The notes beneath the pieces are model-generated. The model searched no databases. It saw only the letters and a list, made by a program, of their open reading frames with translations, and was not told the DNA's origin. Below are positions 52,701-60,384 of a stretch of 64,000 nucleotides of DNA, one piece after another. The position numbers and the translations under genes were made by a program. The stretch covers positions 248,001 through 312,000 of the forward strand of contig JAJEDJ010000001.1 in NCBI GenBank assembly GCA_022821545.1. The letters run 5' to 3'. This stretch comes from Caldilineaceae bacterium. Its GTDB lineage: Bacteria; Chloroflexota; Anaerolineae; Caldilineales; Caldilineaceae. How positions within the stretch are numbered: position 1 is the stretch's first letter; every line of letters begins with the position of its first letter.

Positions 52701-52930
52701 GGGTTATCGACAGCGGATGCTGCGGAATGGCGGGAGATTTCGGCTATGGGCAAGGGCATTACGAGGTAAGCCGGGACATCGGCGAGGAACGACTTTTTCC
52801 GGCCGTACGCGAGTTGCCCGCCGACTCTTTGCTTGTCGCCAGCGGTACCAGTTGCCGCGACCAGATAGAACAGTTTGCCGGTAGAGCGCCGCTACACATG
52901 GCTCAAGTACTGGCAAAAGCGCTGAAGTAA
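49775..52930 (+). CDS. FAD and (Fe-S) binding dehydrogenase, YdiJ/Dld-II architecture
   Basis: 1051 residues in YdiJ-like order. A VAO-type FAD domain (about 40-240) has the loop PRGGGSSLAGQ. The FAD-linked oxidase C-terminal domain contains HASAGCLHVRP and GEHGDGLARSYL. A bis-[4Fe-4S] ferredoxin region follows (CNGAGVCRK...CPSY and CIGCKACKSECP). Two CCG domains end the protein (RACCGRPL and GCCGMAGDFGYGQG). Such fused enzymes oxidise D-2-hydroxy acids. E. coli YdiJ is a D-2-hydroxyglutarate dehydrogenase, while Dld-II or GlcDF-type forms oxidise D-lactate or glycolate. It is convergent with a hydroxyacid-oxoacid transhydrogenase (113 bases apart), whose product is D-2-hydroxyglutarate, which favours the first role by inference. 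Confidence 0.9.
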   Translation: MTQYTLPQSPAALPSASFVASSQETQELVHELEQVVEGEVRFDGYSRMLYSTDASQYQIQPLGVVIPRSEDDVQAAVELAARRGVPLLPRGGGSSLAGQCVGPGLVIDTTKYMDRILAVDEEAGAVTVQSGVSIGILNQTLAPLGLMLGPDPASADRASVGGSIGNNATGSHSILYGMMADNLLETNVVLSDGSTARFGPVASTELESRGRGDSLESRLYREVPTIVRAQLEQILERWPRHWRRVSGYGLDRVLHALLQNEAATGGDSLGGSRSSERAALLRARLGFDKLYRSEYCDTSQIDRFNLSQLLAGSEGTLATVTSATLKLVPKPERTALAVVHFDRLVDACAAIPDILETSPSASELLDKHLIDLAREQPEWAKRLHFVVGDPEAVLLTEFYGAEERELAAKLDGLERHLQARGWRSTVVKLLDPARQKDVWDVRKAGLNILMGRRGDYKPVPGIEDVSVPQEKLADYLQKILDFCGEQEDVPGIAVYAHASAGCLHVRPLLNLKNRTGIDTLRTVGEHACDLAVSFGGAMSGEHGDGLARSYLHPRLFGPELYGAMRQVKEVFDPDGRMNPGKIIDAPPSTENLRFGEAYETVQLRTVFDWSSDFGYAGAVEMCNGAGVCRKLGAGTMCPSYIATKDEKDTTRGRANALRNAMAGRIPREELFSPQMYEVMDLCIGCKACKSECPSAVDMARIKAEYLVHYYDRNGLPLFNRLMGLLPTLNRLLFRFGRPLIPLVNWGLKAAPVKAALAGIGIDRRRNLPAYARQPLSDWFARRAPAARTNASNGKNPARVILFHDTWAEYNHPEIGQAAVQVLEAAGYDVRLATGRACCGRPLITGGQANKVRGWVDRNVGLLAPFARQGLPIVGLEPSCILTLRDEYLELASDRESAQIVAEHALTFDEFIARETAAQEENKNGREEGRNGPVSGFFGIWRDEPGTACLHGHCHQKALIGNEASVAALRAAGYDVRVIDSGCCGMAGDFGYGQGHYEVSRDIGEERLFPAVRELPADSLLVASGTSCRDQIEQFAGRAPLHMAQVLAKALK

Positions 52931-53023
52931 GAGCCGCCTCCGCTGCGGACGCCTCGTCGCATCTCGCCCCGTGGCGGACTGCGGCCCCTGAGCGCACCTT
53001 CTGCGAAACCGCGCTGGCTACCC

Positions 53024-53053
53024 CCAAATTACCAGTACCCAAGTTACCAGTAC
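53024..53053 (-). repeat. Two 15-bp tandem copies spanning a stop codon
   Basis: On the plus strand CCAAATTACCAGTAC (53024-53038) and CCAAGTTACCAGTAC (53039-53053), 14 of 15 identical. On the minus strand the second contains the TAA of the transhydrogenase gene (53046-53044), and the first offers a second in-frame TAA 15 bases further. Confidence 0.92.
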
Positions 53054-54318
53054 TTCATCGCGTCCCGGAACAGGGCCTCCAGATCGGGTGCCGCCGCCGG
53101 TCGCGGCGAGAGCTTCGTCACCCGGTGCTGCGGCAGAGTTCCCTCCACCAACGCCGGAATATCGTCCTCGGTAAAACCGATTGCCCCGAGACCGTTCGGG
53201 ACACCGGTCTTCTGCATCAGACTGATGATCGCCCCTGCCAGCAGCTCTCCCGCATCTCCGGCGGCCGCGCCGGTCGTGTCAACACCCATGAGCCGCGCCG
53301 CGTACAGGTGCTTCTCAGGATTTGTCGGCGCGGTAAAGCGAAAAACGGCCGGCGCGTTGAGGATGACCGCCATCCCGTGCGGAATGATGGGGTGATCGGG
53401 CGGGTACCCCGGCGGTCTATAGTCCCGGACCATACCGCTGACCGGATAGCTCATGCCGTGGGGCAGATGGACGCCTGCGTTGCCGAATCCGATGCCGGCA
53501 TAGGCGGCCGCAAGAAGCATTGCGCTGCGGGCATCGTCATCCTCCGTGTCCTGGATCGCGCGCACAATGTTCGCCGAGACCATTTCAATCGCTTTGGTCG
53601 CCCAGATGTCGCTGATTGGGTTGGCCCCCTGGTAGGCGGGCCTCAATGCGGGCGAATCGGGCGCGAGGCGGCTGTCGTAGGGCAGGGCGGTCAGCGACTC
53701 CAGTGCATGGCTCAAGACGTCCAGCCCCGTACTGGCGACGGCCATCTGGGGCAGCGTCCGCGTATTGTGGGGATCGAGGACGCCGATTTGAGGCCGCAAT
53801 GCCCTGTGGGCGATACCGGTCTTTACGTGCATATCCGTAAGATCGCAGATGGCGACGCCTGTTGTCTCACTGCCGGTGCCGGCCGTCGTAGGCACGGCAA
53901 TGTGCGGTCGCAGCGCGCCGGGAACCGGGACCCCTTTGCCAATGGGGGGATTGACGTAGTCCAGAAAGCTGGCCGGGTAGGTGGCGTAGAGATTTGCCGC
54001 CTTTGCCGTATCGATAGTCGAGCCGCCTCCTACCGAGAGATAGCCTTCAAAGTTGCCTGCGCGGGCAAACTCGATGGCGTGCAAGAAGGAAACGTCGGTC
54101 GGCTCGACGCGAACCTGGTCGTACAGGACTGCATCGATGCCCTCCGCCCGTAGGGCCGCCATCGCGATCGCCACCGGCTCGCCGCCGGCCAATCTGGGAT
54201 CGGTGACTACCATCACCCGATTTGCGCCGAGCTTTTTCATGTCAAAACCGACTTCGCGGGTTACGCCCGGCCCGTACTTGATGCTGGACGTGTCCATCGT
54301 AAACGCGCTTTCTTTCAT
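53044..54318 (-). CDS. Hydroxyacid-oxoacid transhydrogenase (iron-containing ADH family)
   Basis: 424 residues from the ATG at 54318 (GGAAGGAG lies about 10 bases upstream; the frame is open to 54450). It resembles ADHFE1 along its length. SSIKYGPGVTREVGFDMKKLGA, VGGGSTIDTAKAANLYAT, the NAD-loop segment TTAGTGSETTGVAI, and AYQGANPISDIWA characterise the HOT branch. Metal ligands are D200 and H204 (TGLDVLSHALE), with H287 (LPHGMSYPVSG) near the active site. HOT converts 4-hydroxybutyrate plus 2-oxoglutarate to succinic semialdehyde plus D-2-hydroxyglutarate, with bound NAD(H). It ends in a 15-bp tandem repeat and is convergent with the YdiJ-like dehydrogenase. Bacterial copies are less studied than the mitochondrial enzyme. 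Confidence 0.92.
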   Translation of the reverse strand: MKESAFTMDTSSIKYGPGVTREVGFDMKKLGANRVMVVTDPRLAGGEPVAIAMAALRAEGIDAVLYDQVRVEPTDVSFLHAIEFARAGNFEGYLSVGGGSTIDTAKAANLYATYPASFLDYVNPPIGKGVPVPGALRPHIAVPTTAGTGSETTGVAICDLTDMHVKTGIAHRALRPQIGVLDPHNTRTLPQMAVASTGLDVLSHALESLTALPYDSRLAPDSPALRPAYQGANPISDIWATKAIEMVSANIVRAIQDTEDDDARSAMLLAAAYAGIGFGNAGVHLPHGMSYPVSGMVRDYRPPGYPPDHPIIPHGMAVILNAPAVFRFTAPTNPEKHLYAARLMGVDTTGAAAGDAGELLAGAIISLMQKTGVPNGLGAIGFTEDDIPALVEGTLPQHRVTKLSPRPAAAPDLEALFRDAMKYW

Positions 54319-54535
54319 CCTGCTGGTTTCTCCTTCCTGGGAGTCGAAACGGGCCGGACCGCCGCTCCGGGCACGAAGTTCTGCCAAATCAGAGCTCTCC
54401 TTGTATGGAATCAGTCCTTGTGCAGGAACAGATTGCAGCCGCCTGTTCAAGGGGACCCGGACGTCAAGTTACTCCAAAGAATAACATTGCAGACCCCGCC
54501 AGCGAAAAAGGTCGACGCCCCTGGTCCGACGCTGT

Positions 54536-54564
54536 TTGAATGTTTTTTGTGCGCGGGGTATACT
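54536..54564 (+). promoter_or_regulatory. Possible distal promoter upstream of the Ldh-family gene
   Basis: TTGAAT (54536-54541) and TATACT (54559-54564) are 17 bases apart. If used, the leader would be about 130 bases. Confidence 0.45.
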
Positions 54565-54640
54565 TTTCAGTACGCGACGGATGGGTCCCGCCGGCTGCTC
54601 CAACAGTGTATTTCCACCGACGCGTGCGCCTGGATCCGCC

Positions 54641-54670
54641 TTGAGGCGCGACTGTCCCCTTTGCTACAAT
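54641..54670 (+). promoter_or_regulatory. Proximal promoter of the Ldh-family gene, extended -10
   Basis: TTGAGG (54641-54646), an 18-base spacer, and TACAAT (54665-54670) preceded by TGC, an extended -10. The start would be near 54677, 23 bases before the ATG at 54700. Confidence 0.5.
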
Positions 54671-54699
54671 TAGATTACCAGACAGAGGAACCAGCGCTA

Positions 54700-55749
54700 A
54701 TGCCAACGATTTCCCACGACAGCCTGAGAGAGTACGGCGCGGCCATCTTTGCCGCAGCCGGCTTTCCTGCAGACCAGGGCCGGGACGTTACCGATCACCT
54801 GGTCGACTCCAATCTTGTTGGACATGATTCCCACGGAGTGATTCGCTTGCCCGGCTACATTACCGCCGTGCGAGCGGGAAATATGAAGCCGGTCGGCACT
54901 CTTGAATTCGTACGGGAGACAGCGGCATCGGTTGTCATTGACGCCCAGCAGATGCAGGGAATCGTTCTGGCGAAGAAGGCGATGGAAATGGCGGTCGAGC
55001 GCGCCAAGAAGCACACTTTCGGCGCAGTCGCCGTCCACCGGTCGACGCACATCGGCCGCCTGGGCGCGTTTCCGCCGATTGCAGCGGAACAGGACTGTAT
55101 CGGGCTGCTGCTGCTCAACGGCGGCGGACCATTCACCGCGCCCTTCGGCGGCACGGGCCGCCGGTTGCCCCCCAATCCTCTCGCCTTCAGCGCGCCGCGC
55201 GCGGGCGGCGCGCCGCTGATGCTGGATATGACGACGAGCATGGTCGCCGGCGGCAAAGTGGATGTGCAGCGGGCGCGCGGGCTGCCCGTGCCTGACGACT
55301 GGCTCATTGACGAAGAGGGAAACGCCGTATTGGACCCGAACGCCTTTATGGAAGGCAGAGCCTCAATGTTGCCTGTTGGGGGCTCGGTCGGCCACAAAGG
55401 TTACGGTATGGGCATGATGGTCGATGCCATTGCCGGTGGACTGTCCTGGGCCGGTTGCAGCGCCGACCCGCCGACGCGCGGCGCATCCGGCTGGCTCGCT
55501 CTCGCGATAAAGATCGAGAGTTTCATTGACCCGGACGAATATAAGCAGGAAGTGGAAAAGCTCGTTGAATGGGTATGGTCCTCCCCAAAGATGCCAGGGG
55601 TCAAGAGGATCTATTATCCTGGCGAAATCGAGGAGGAACGGCGTCAGCAGCGTCTCGAACACGGGATTCCAATCGAGGAGAGCACCTGGTCGCGCATTGT
55701 CGAGAGCGGTGAGGGGGTCGGCGTCCCGGCGCCGGAGGGCCTGCAATAG
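54700..55749 (+). CDS. Ldh-family oxidoreductase (malate/L-lactate dehydrogenase type)
   Basis: 349 residues from the ATG at 54700; the longer open frame runs through the promoter region. Features of the malate/L-sulfolactate/ureidoglycolate dehydrogenase family: VGHDSHGVIRLPGYI (a family signature), AVAVHRSTHIGRLGAF with the catalytic-region histidine, and GHKGYGMGMMVDAIAGGLSW. It is an NAD(P)-dependent 2-hydroxyacid dehydrogenase unrelated to classical LDH. The TAG stop leaves 59 bases to the next gene. The substrate is unknown; the neighbours fit hydroxy-acid catabolism. Confidence 0.92.
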   Translation: MPTISHDSLREYGAAIFAAAGFPADQGRDVTDHLVDSNLVGHDSHGVIRLPGYITAVRAGNMKPVGTLEFVRETAASVVIDAQQMQGIVLAKKAMEMAVERAKKHTFGAVAVHRSTHIGRLGAFPPIAAEQDCIGLLLLNGGGPFTAPFGGTGRRLPPNPLAFSAPRAGGAPLMLDMTTSMVAGGKVDVQRARGLPVPDDWLIDEEGNAVLDPNAFMEGRASMLPVGGSVGHKGYGMGMMVDAIAGGLSWAGCSADPPTRGASGWLALAIKIESFIDPDEYKQEVEKLVEWVWSSPKMPGVKRIYYPGEIEEERRQQRLEHGIPIEESTWSRIVESGEGVGVPAPEGLQ

Positions 55750-55808
55750 CCTGTAAGCGCGCGCCGCCGGCGTGCCTGGAAAAGAACTGATTCCAAAGAG
55801 GGTGAGCC

Positions 55809-56516
55809 ATGACAACCTACAAGAAACTGTTTCGTGCGCCGTACTCAGTACCAAACGGCTTGCAGCTGACCGAAGACGGCCTGTGGATCGTCGATCAGAT
55901 CACCGATCGGGTGATGCTGGTCGAGCGTAACGGTGAGCTGGACTATTACGGCGTGCCCAAAATGATTCGCGATATCCCAAGCGACTCCTCCAACACGAGC
56001 GGCATGGCCTGGGGCGAGGACAGTCTCTGGCTGGCTGCGAACGGCTCCGCAGACAAGTGGCGGCCGCAACGGTCGCATGACGCCGGCAAGGCGGCAGGCG
56101 AGGTGCTGCGCGTCGATCCCGAAAGCGGCGAGACGATTTCGCGCCATCCCCTGCCTAACGGCGGCGGCACACATGGCATCGAATATGACAACCATGAACC
56201 GGGCCACCTCTGGCTTACGACCTTGAAGGATCAGACTCTGACCAAGATGCGTATCAGCGACTGGTCTGTCCGGCATGTAATACCACTGCCATACACGCGC
56301 GCACATGGCGTCGTGCGCGAGGAGGACGGTGTCTGGGTTGTCCATACAGGACACCGGGTGATCGTGAAGCTGAGCCTGGACGACGGCTCCGAACTGGACC
56401 GGATCACCGTGCCCGAGTCGGAACCGGAGCCGCACGGCCTGAGCGCGGACCCCGACAGCCGCTTCCTCTATTGCGACGCTTCGTCAGGATCAGTTGTTGC
56501 CATTTCGGAGTCATAG
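55809..56516 (+). CDS. Beta-propeller (NHL/streptogramin-lyase-like) protein
   Basis: 235 residues with AGAGGGTGAG before the ATG. Repeated GLWIVDQ-, SLWLAAN-, HLWLTTL- and GVWVVHT-type strands spaced about 50 residues suggest 4-5 propeller blades of the NHL/SMP-30/Vgb kind. No catalytic set is recognised, and no signal peptide is seen. A role in sensing or hydrolysing a lactone is possible but unproven. It lies between the Ldh-family gene and a sugar isomerase, 4 bases from the latter. Confidence 0.72.
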   Translation: MTTYKKLFRAPYSVPNGLQLTEDGLWIVDQITDRVMLVERNGELDYYGVPKMIRDIPSDSSNTSGMAWGEDSLWLAANGSADKWRPQRSHDAGKAAGEVLRVDPESGETISRHPLPNGGGTHGIEYDNHEPGHLWLTTLKDQTLTKMRISDWSVRHVIPLPYTRAHGVVREEDGVWVVHTGHRVIVKLSLDDGSELDRITVPESEPEPHGLSADPDSRFLYCDASSGSVVAISES

Positions 56517-56520
56517 GGCG

Positions 56521-57339
56521 ATGCCGTTTTCCTGTCTGCCCGCATCTCTTTACCCTGCAATCAGCGCCGGCGAGCTCACACTGGCCGACTGGTTCCGCCT
56601 TGCCGCCTCTCTTGGCCTGGACGGCGCCGACATCAGCGTAGCCCATCTTGATTCCCTGGAGGGAGTTTACCTGGACGGTTTGCGGAAGCAGGCAGAGGAC
56701 GCGGGCGTGGTTATCGCCGGTATGGTGACCTACACCGATTTCACCCACCCTGATGCGGCAGAACGCCGCCGGCACCGGCAGGAGTTGCGCGCATACATTG
56801 ATGCGGCCGCACGCTTGGGCGTAGATTTCCTGAGAGTGACCGCGGGCCAGAAGCACCCGGAAGTCGCGAGAGCGGAGGGCGTTGCCTGGGCCGTAGACGG
56901 GTTGAGCGCCTGGGTCGAGGAGGCGAATGCCGCAGGCGTTACGCTCGCCTATGAGAATCACGCCATCGGCTATGTTTGGACCTACTTCGACTTTTCGCAG
57001 ACTGCGTCGGTGTTTCTCGAAATCTGTGAAGGCACCGCCGACAGCGGACTGCAGCTCCTTTTCGACACGGCCAACCTGCTGGCCGTCGATGACGACCCCT
57101 TGGACGTGTTGGATGCCGTGCTGCCGCGGGTGGCAGCCGTCCACGTCAGCGACATCAAGAGGGCCGGCGCCTTCGAGCCGGTTCTGATCGGCAGCGGAGT
57201 TACGCCTCTGGATACGATATTCGAGCGCTTGCGGTCAGCCGGTTTCGACGGCTGGATATCGATCGAAGAGGCCAGCAAGACCGGCGAGGAAGGCTTCCGC
57301 CTGGCGATTCCGAGAGCCAGAGATCTTTGGCAGAACTGA
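56521..57339 (+). CDS. Sugar phosphate isomerase/epimerase family (TIM barrel)
   Basis: 272 residues from the ATG at 56521, just after the previous stop; a start at 56494 would overlap that gene. A xylose-isomerase-like TIM barrel: GLDGADISVAHLDSL, LGVDFLRVTAGQ, LAYENHAIGYVW, LLFDTANLLAV, VHVSDIKRAGAFEPVLIGSG and GWISIEEASKTGEEG. The glutamates and aspartates at strand ends would bind a divalent metal. Family members isomerise or epimerise sugars such as hydroxypyruvate, inosose or tagatose derivatives. It precedes a D-2-hydroxyacid dehydrogenase by 25 bases. Confidence 0.88.
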   Translation: MPFSCLPASLYPAISAGELTLADWFRLAASLGLDGADISVAHLDSLEGVYLDGLRKQAEDAGVVIAGMVTYTDFTHPDAAERRRHRQELRAYIDAAARLGVDFLRVTAGQKHPEVARAEGVAWAVDGLSAWVEEANAAGVTLAYENHAIGYVWTYFDFSQTASVFLEICEGTADSGLQLLFDTANLLAVDDDPLDVLDAVLPRVAAVHVSDIKRAGAFEPVLIGSGVTPLDTIFERLRSAGFDGWISIEEASKTGEEGFRLAIPRARDLWQN

Positions 57340-57364
57340 CAACTTCAGCCTGAGCTTAACTTCC

Positions 57365-58426
57365 ATGACCCAGAATCGACCCAGAGTGCTATTGGCCTTA
57401 AACGAAGAAGTGCGTTACACCCACTTGGCCTCGCATGACCTTAGCCGCCTTGACACGTTCGCCGATTGGGACTGGTTCCCCTGTGAAGGCGGCGGCATTT
57501 ACGATACCAATACCGATCCCCAGGCCGCAATCGATCTGTCGAGGACGCTGCCAGGCCATGACGCGCTGGTCGTCTGCCTGGGCGCGCCGACGGTGACGGC
57601 GGACATGCTGGAGGCGGCGCCCACGCTCAAGATCATCGGCGAGATGGAGGGCGACCGCTTTGCCAGCCGCATCGATCTGGACGCGGCATGGGCGCGCGGC
57701 ATCCGCACCGTTGATACGACCAACGCCTCCTCCTATCCGGTCTCCGAATGGGCGCTGGCGATGATTCTCGTCTGCCTCAAGAACGGCGGCGGACACTTTC
57801 GCCGCATGATCGCCGGCCAGACCGGGTCCGATCGCACGCTGATGGATGGAATGCAGGGCGTTCTGTGGGGCCGAAGGGTCGGGTTGATTGGCTGCGGACA
57901 TATGGGCCGGCGCCTGATGAAATTTCTGCGCGCCTTCGAGACGGAGATCTGGGTCCACGATCCGTATCTTCCCCAGGAGCTTCCGGAGGCGCTGGGCTTT
58001 CTGCAGACAAGCCTGGAAAACGTTCTATCCTGCGACGTGGTCGTCTGCCTGGTTCCCCACACGCCCGCAACCGAGGGAATGCTGGGGAAAGAGGAGCTGG
58101 CCCGCCTGCGGCCCGGCACCGTCTTCGTCAGCGTTTCTCGCGGCAAAGTGACCGACTCGGCCGCGCTCATCGACAGGCTGAAGCAGGGCGATATCGTCGC
58201 CGGTCTGGATGTCTTCGACCCGGAACCGGTGCCGCCTGACAGCGAAATCCTGCAGCTGCCCAACGTCTTTCTCAGTCCTCACATTGGCGCATACGGCGGT
58301 CCCACAGGCCATCAGGGCTTCTTCTCGCTGATGGTGGATGAACTGGACCGCTTCTTTCACGGCCATCAGACGCAGTTCGACCTGACACCGCGTGCGCAGG
58401 CGAACCGCACCGGGGCGGAACCGTAA
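57365..58426 (+). CDS. D-2-hydroxyacid dehydrogenase, NAD-dependent
   Basis: 353 residues. The NAD-binding Rossmann motif GCGHMG is at 176-181, the catalytic arginine R259 lies in SVSRGKV, E287 in DVFDPEPVP, and H306 in SPHIG, the canonical triad of the D-isomer-specific 2-hydroxyacid dehydrogenases (SerA, glyoxylate reductase, lactate dehydrogenase). It oxidises or reduces a D-hydroxyacid. The N-terminal half is atypical, so the substrate is uncertain. It sits between the isomerase and an SDR in a hydroxy-acid/sugar-acid gene run. Confidence 0.93.
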   Translation: MTQNRPRVLLALNEEVRYTHLASHDLSRLDTFADWDWFPCEGGGIYDTNTDPQAAIDLSRTLPGHDALVVCLGAPTVTADMLEAAPTLKIIGEMEGDRFASRIDLDAAWARGIRTVDTTNASSYPVSEWALAMILVCLKNGGGHFRRMIAGQTGSDRTLMDGMQGVLWGRRVGLIGCGHMGRRLMKFLRAFETEIWVHDPYLPQELPEALGFLQTSLENVLSCDVVVCLVPHTPATEGMLGKEELARLRPGTVFVSVSRGKVTDSAALIDRLKQGDIVAGLDVFDPEPVPPDSEILQLPNVFLSPHIGAYGGPTGHQGFFSLMVDELDRFFHGHQTQFDLTPRAQANRTGAEP

Positions 58427-58555
58427 TGGAGCGGACGGTCGAGTAACGAGAGGGACGCACGAAACGTTGGGTCACGTCGGAAATTTAACGTGAACGCCGG
58501 CATCTTCCGCACGCAGCTGCAATAGGCTTAAAGACAGGAATACCGAGAAAGGCTT

Positions 58556-59362
58556 ATGAACCTGGAACTGTCGGGACAGATCGCCGTCGTCGTTGGCGGC
58601 GCAAACGGGATGGGCAGGATGATCGCCAAGACATTTGCGGCCGAGGGCGCGGGCGTGGCGCTGCTCGATCGCGATCCTGTCGTGGATGAGGCGGCGCAGG
58701 AGGCCGCCTCTCTTGGCGTGGGGACGCTTTCTCAGCAGGTGGATGTCACCGACTATTCCGCGTTGCAGGCGGCCGCGGCGCGCGTCGAAAAGGAGCTGGG
58801 TCCGGTACGACACGTTGTCTACACTGTCGGTATCGATTCGGGCAAAGGCGGATTCCCCTTTTGGAACCTGGAGCCCTCGGACTGGCCCCGCGTCCACGAG
58901 GTGAATGTGCTGGGCGCGGTCAACACGGCCCACGCTTTTTACGCACCCATGATCGCCAGGCAGCAGGGCACCTTTCTCTTTTTCTCCTCCGTAGCCGGTC
59001 AAATAGGCTCGCAGACCGATCCCCCTTACAGCGTTTCCAAGGCGGCGGTGCTCAGCTTCATGCAGATTGCCGCCAAGGATTTTGCCGCCTACAATATCCG
59101 CGCCAATGCCATCTGCCCGGGCATGGTTGACACACCCCTCCAAAGGCGCATCCACAAATTCTCGACCGCCGACCTGCCAGAGGACGAAAGGCCCACCTAC
59201 GAGGAATGGTGTACCGAGAAGATCGGCCGGCTGGCGGTATTGGGCCGCCTGGTTTCCCAGGAAGAGATCGCCTCCACGGTCGTTTTTCTGGCCTCGGAAC
59301 AGGCCCGCAATATCACCGGCCAGGCCATAAACGTTGACAGTGGCTGGGTTATGCACTGGTAA
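58556..59362 (+). CDS. SDR-family oxidoreductase
   Basis: 268 residues. The NAD(P) loop is GGANGMG (14-20), the active site is S144/S145 with Y158-x3-K162 (YSVSK), and the C-terminal segment AINVDSGW is family-typical. D38 after strand 2 (ALLDRD) favours NAD. The substrate is not known. It leads directly into the E1 alpha gene 29 bases later, so it may be part of the same transcript. Confidence 0.92.
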   Translation: MNLELSGQIAVVVGGANGMGRMIAKTFAAEGAGVALLDRDPVVDEAAQEAASLGVGTLSQQVDVTDYSALQAAAARVEKELGPVRHVVYTVGIDSGKGGFPFWNLEPSDWPRVHEVNVLGAVNTAHAFYAPMIARQQGTFLFFSSVAGQIGSQTDPPYSVSKAAVLSFMQIAAKDFAAYNIRANAICPGMVDTPLQRRIHKFSTADLPEDERPTYEEWCTEKIGRLAVLGRLVSQEEIASTVVFLASEQARNITGQAINVDSGWVMHW

Positions 59363-59391
59363 GAATCCTGTCTCATCCATGGGGTAACGCC

Positions 59392-60384
59392 ATGAGCGAA
59401 AAGAAAGAGAACATGCCGAATGAACCTGGACTGGACGCTGAACACTGGCTTCAGGCCTATGAACAGATGGTGAAGATTCGCACCTTTGAGGAGACGGCCA
59501 ACGAGCTCTACACCAGCGCGCGCATGCCGGGCATCACACATCTCTACATTGGCGAGGAAGCAATCGCCGTCGGAATCTGTGAGGCTCTGCGGCAAGACGA
59601 CTACATCACCAGTACGCACCGCGGTCACGGCCACTGCCTGGCCAAGGGCGCGGCGCTGGACAAAATGTTCGCCGAACTTCTGGGCAAGGAGGCCGGTTAC
59701 TGCCGCGGCAAAGGCGGCTCGATGCACATCGCCGATCAGGAGACAGGCAACCTGGGCGCCAATGGCATCGTCGGCGGCAGCGCTGGAATCGCCACCGGCG
59801 CAGGCATGTCCATAAAGCTGCGGGGAACCGACCAGGTGGCCGTCTGCTTCTTCGGAGATGGGGCCCTTGGCCAGGGCCTCCTGTATGAATCGATGAATAT
59901 GGCTCAACTCTGGAAGCTGCCCGTCATATACGTCTGCGAAAACAACCAGTACGGTGAGTACACGCACAACTCCAAAGCCGCAGCCGGCTCCATGGTCGGT
60001 CGAGCAAGCGGATTCGGTGTGCATGCCCAGGCGATTGACGGCCAGGACATTCGAACTGTTCACGCCACCGCCCGTCTCCTGATTGATCGAGCGCGAAAGG
60101 GCGGCGGACCCGCCTTTCTCGTCTGCAACACCTACAGGTTTCACGGGCATCACGTCGGCGATATCGACCGCCCATACCGTACCCGGGAAGAGGAAGCGGA
60201 GTGGGCAAAACGGGACCCGCTTAAGCTGCTCGAGGACTGGCTGGCAAAGAGCCAGCATGTGGAGGCGGACGTTTTTCAACGCATTCAGCAGGATGTGAAG
60301 ACCGCAGTTGACGAAGCAGTGGACTTCGCCCTTGATGCATCATTCCCCAATGAAAGCGAGGTGGACCGGCATGTCTACGCTTGA
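59392..60384 (+). CDS. Thiamine-pyrophosphate dehydrogenase E1 alpha subunit (acetoin/pyruvate type)
   Basis: 330 residues. It contains THLYIGEEAIAVGICEAL, DYITSTHRGHGHCLAKG, GKGGSMHIAD and LGANGIVGGSAGIATG. The TPP-binding motif is GDG (155-157)...NN (184-185). This is the acetoin-dehydrogenase (AcoA)/pyruvate-dehydrogenase E1 alpha subtype, shorter than E. coli AceE. It oxidatively decarboxylates or cleaves a 2-oxo or acyloin substrate and hands the acyl group to E2. Its gene overlaps E1 beta by 14 bases. Acetoin versus pyruvate or branched-chain substrate is not settled by the sequence. Confidence 0.94.
   Translation: MSEKKENMPNEPGLDAEHWLQAYEQMVKIRTFEETANELYTSARMPGITHLYIGEEAIAVGICEALRQDDYITSTHRGHGHCLAKGAALDKMFAELLGKEAGYCRGKGGSMHIADQETGNLGANGIVGGSAGIATGAGMSIKLRGTDQVAVCFFGDGALGQGLLYESMNMAQLWKLPVIYVCENNQYGEYTHNSKAAAGSMVGRASGFGVHAQAIDGQDIRTVHATARLLIDRARKGGGPAFLVCNTYRFHGHHVGDIDRPYRTREEEAEWAKRDPLKLLEDWLAKSQHVEADVFQRIQQDVKTAVDEAVDFALDASFPNESEVDRHVYA

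Larger units (their letters stand above)
54319..54699. other. 381-base divergent intergenic region
   Basis: It lies between the transhydrogenase (minus) and the Ldh-family gene (plus). It holds at least two plus-strand promoter-like sites (54536-54564 and 54641-54670). I see no convincing minus-strand promoter and no small gene. Confidence 0.55.
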
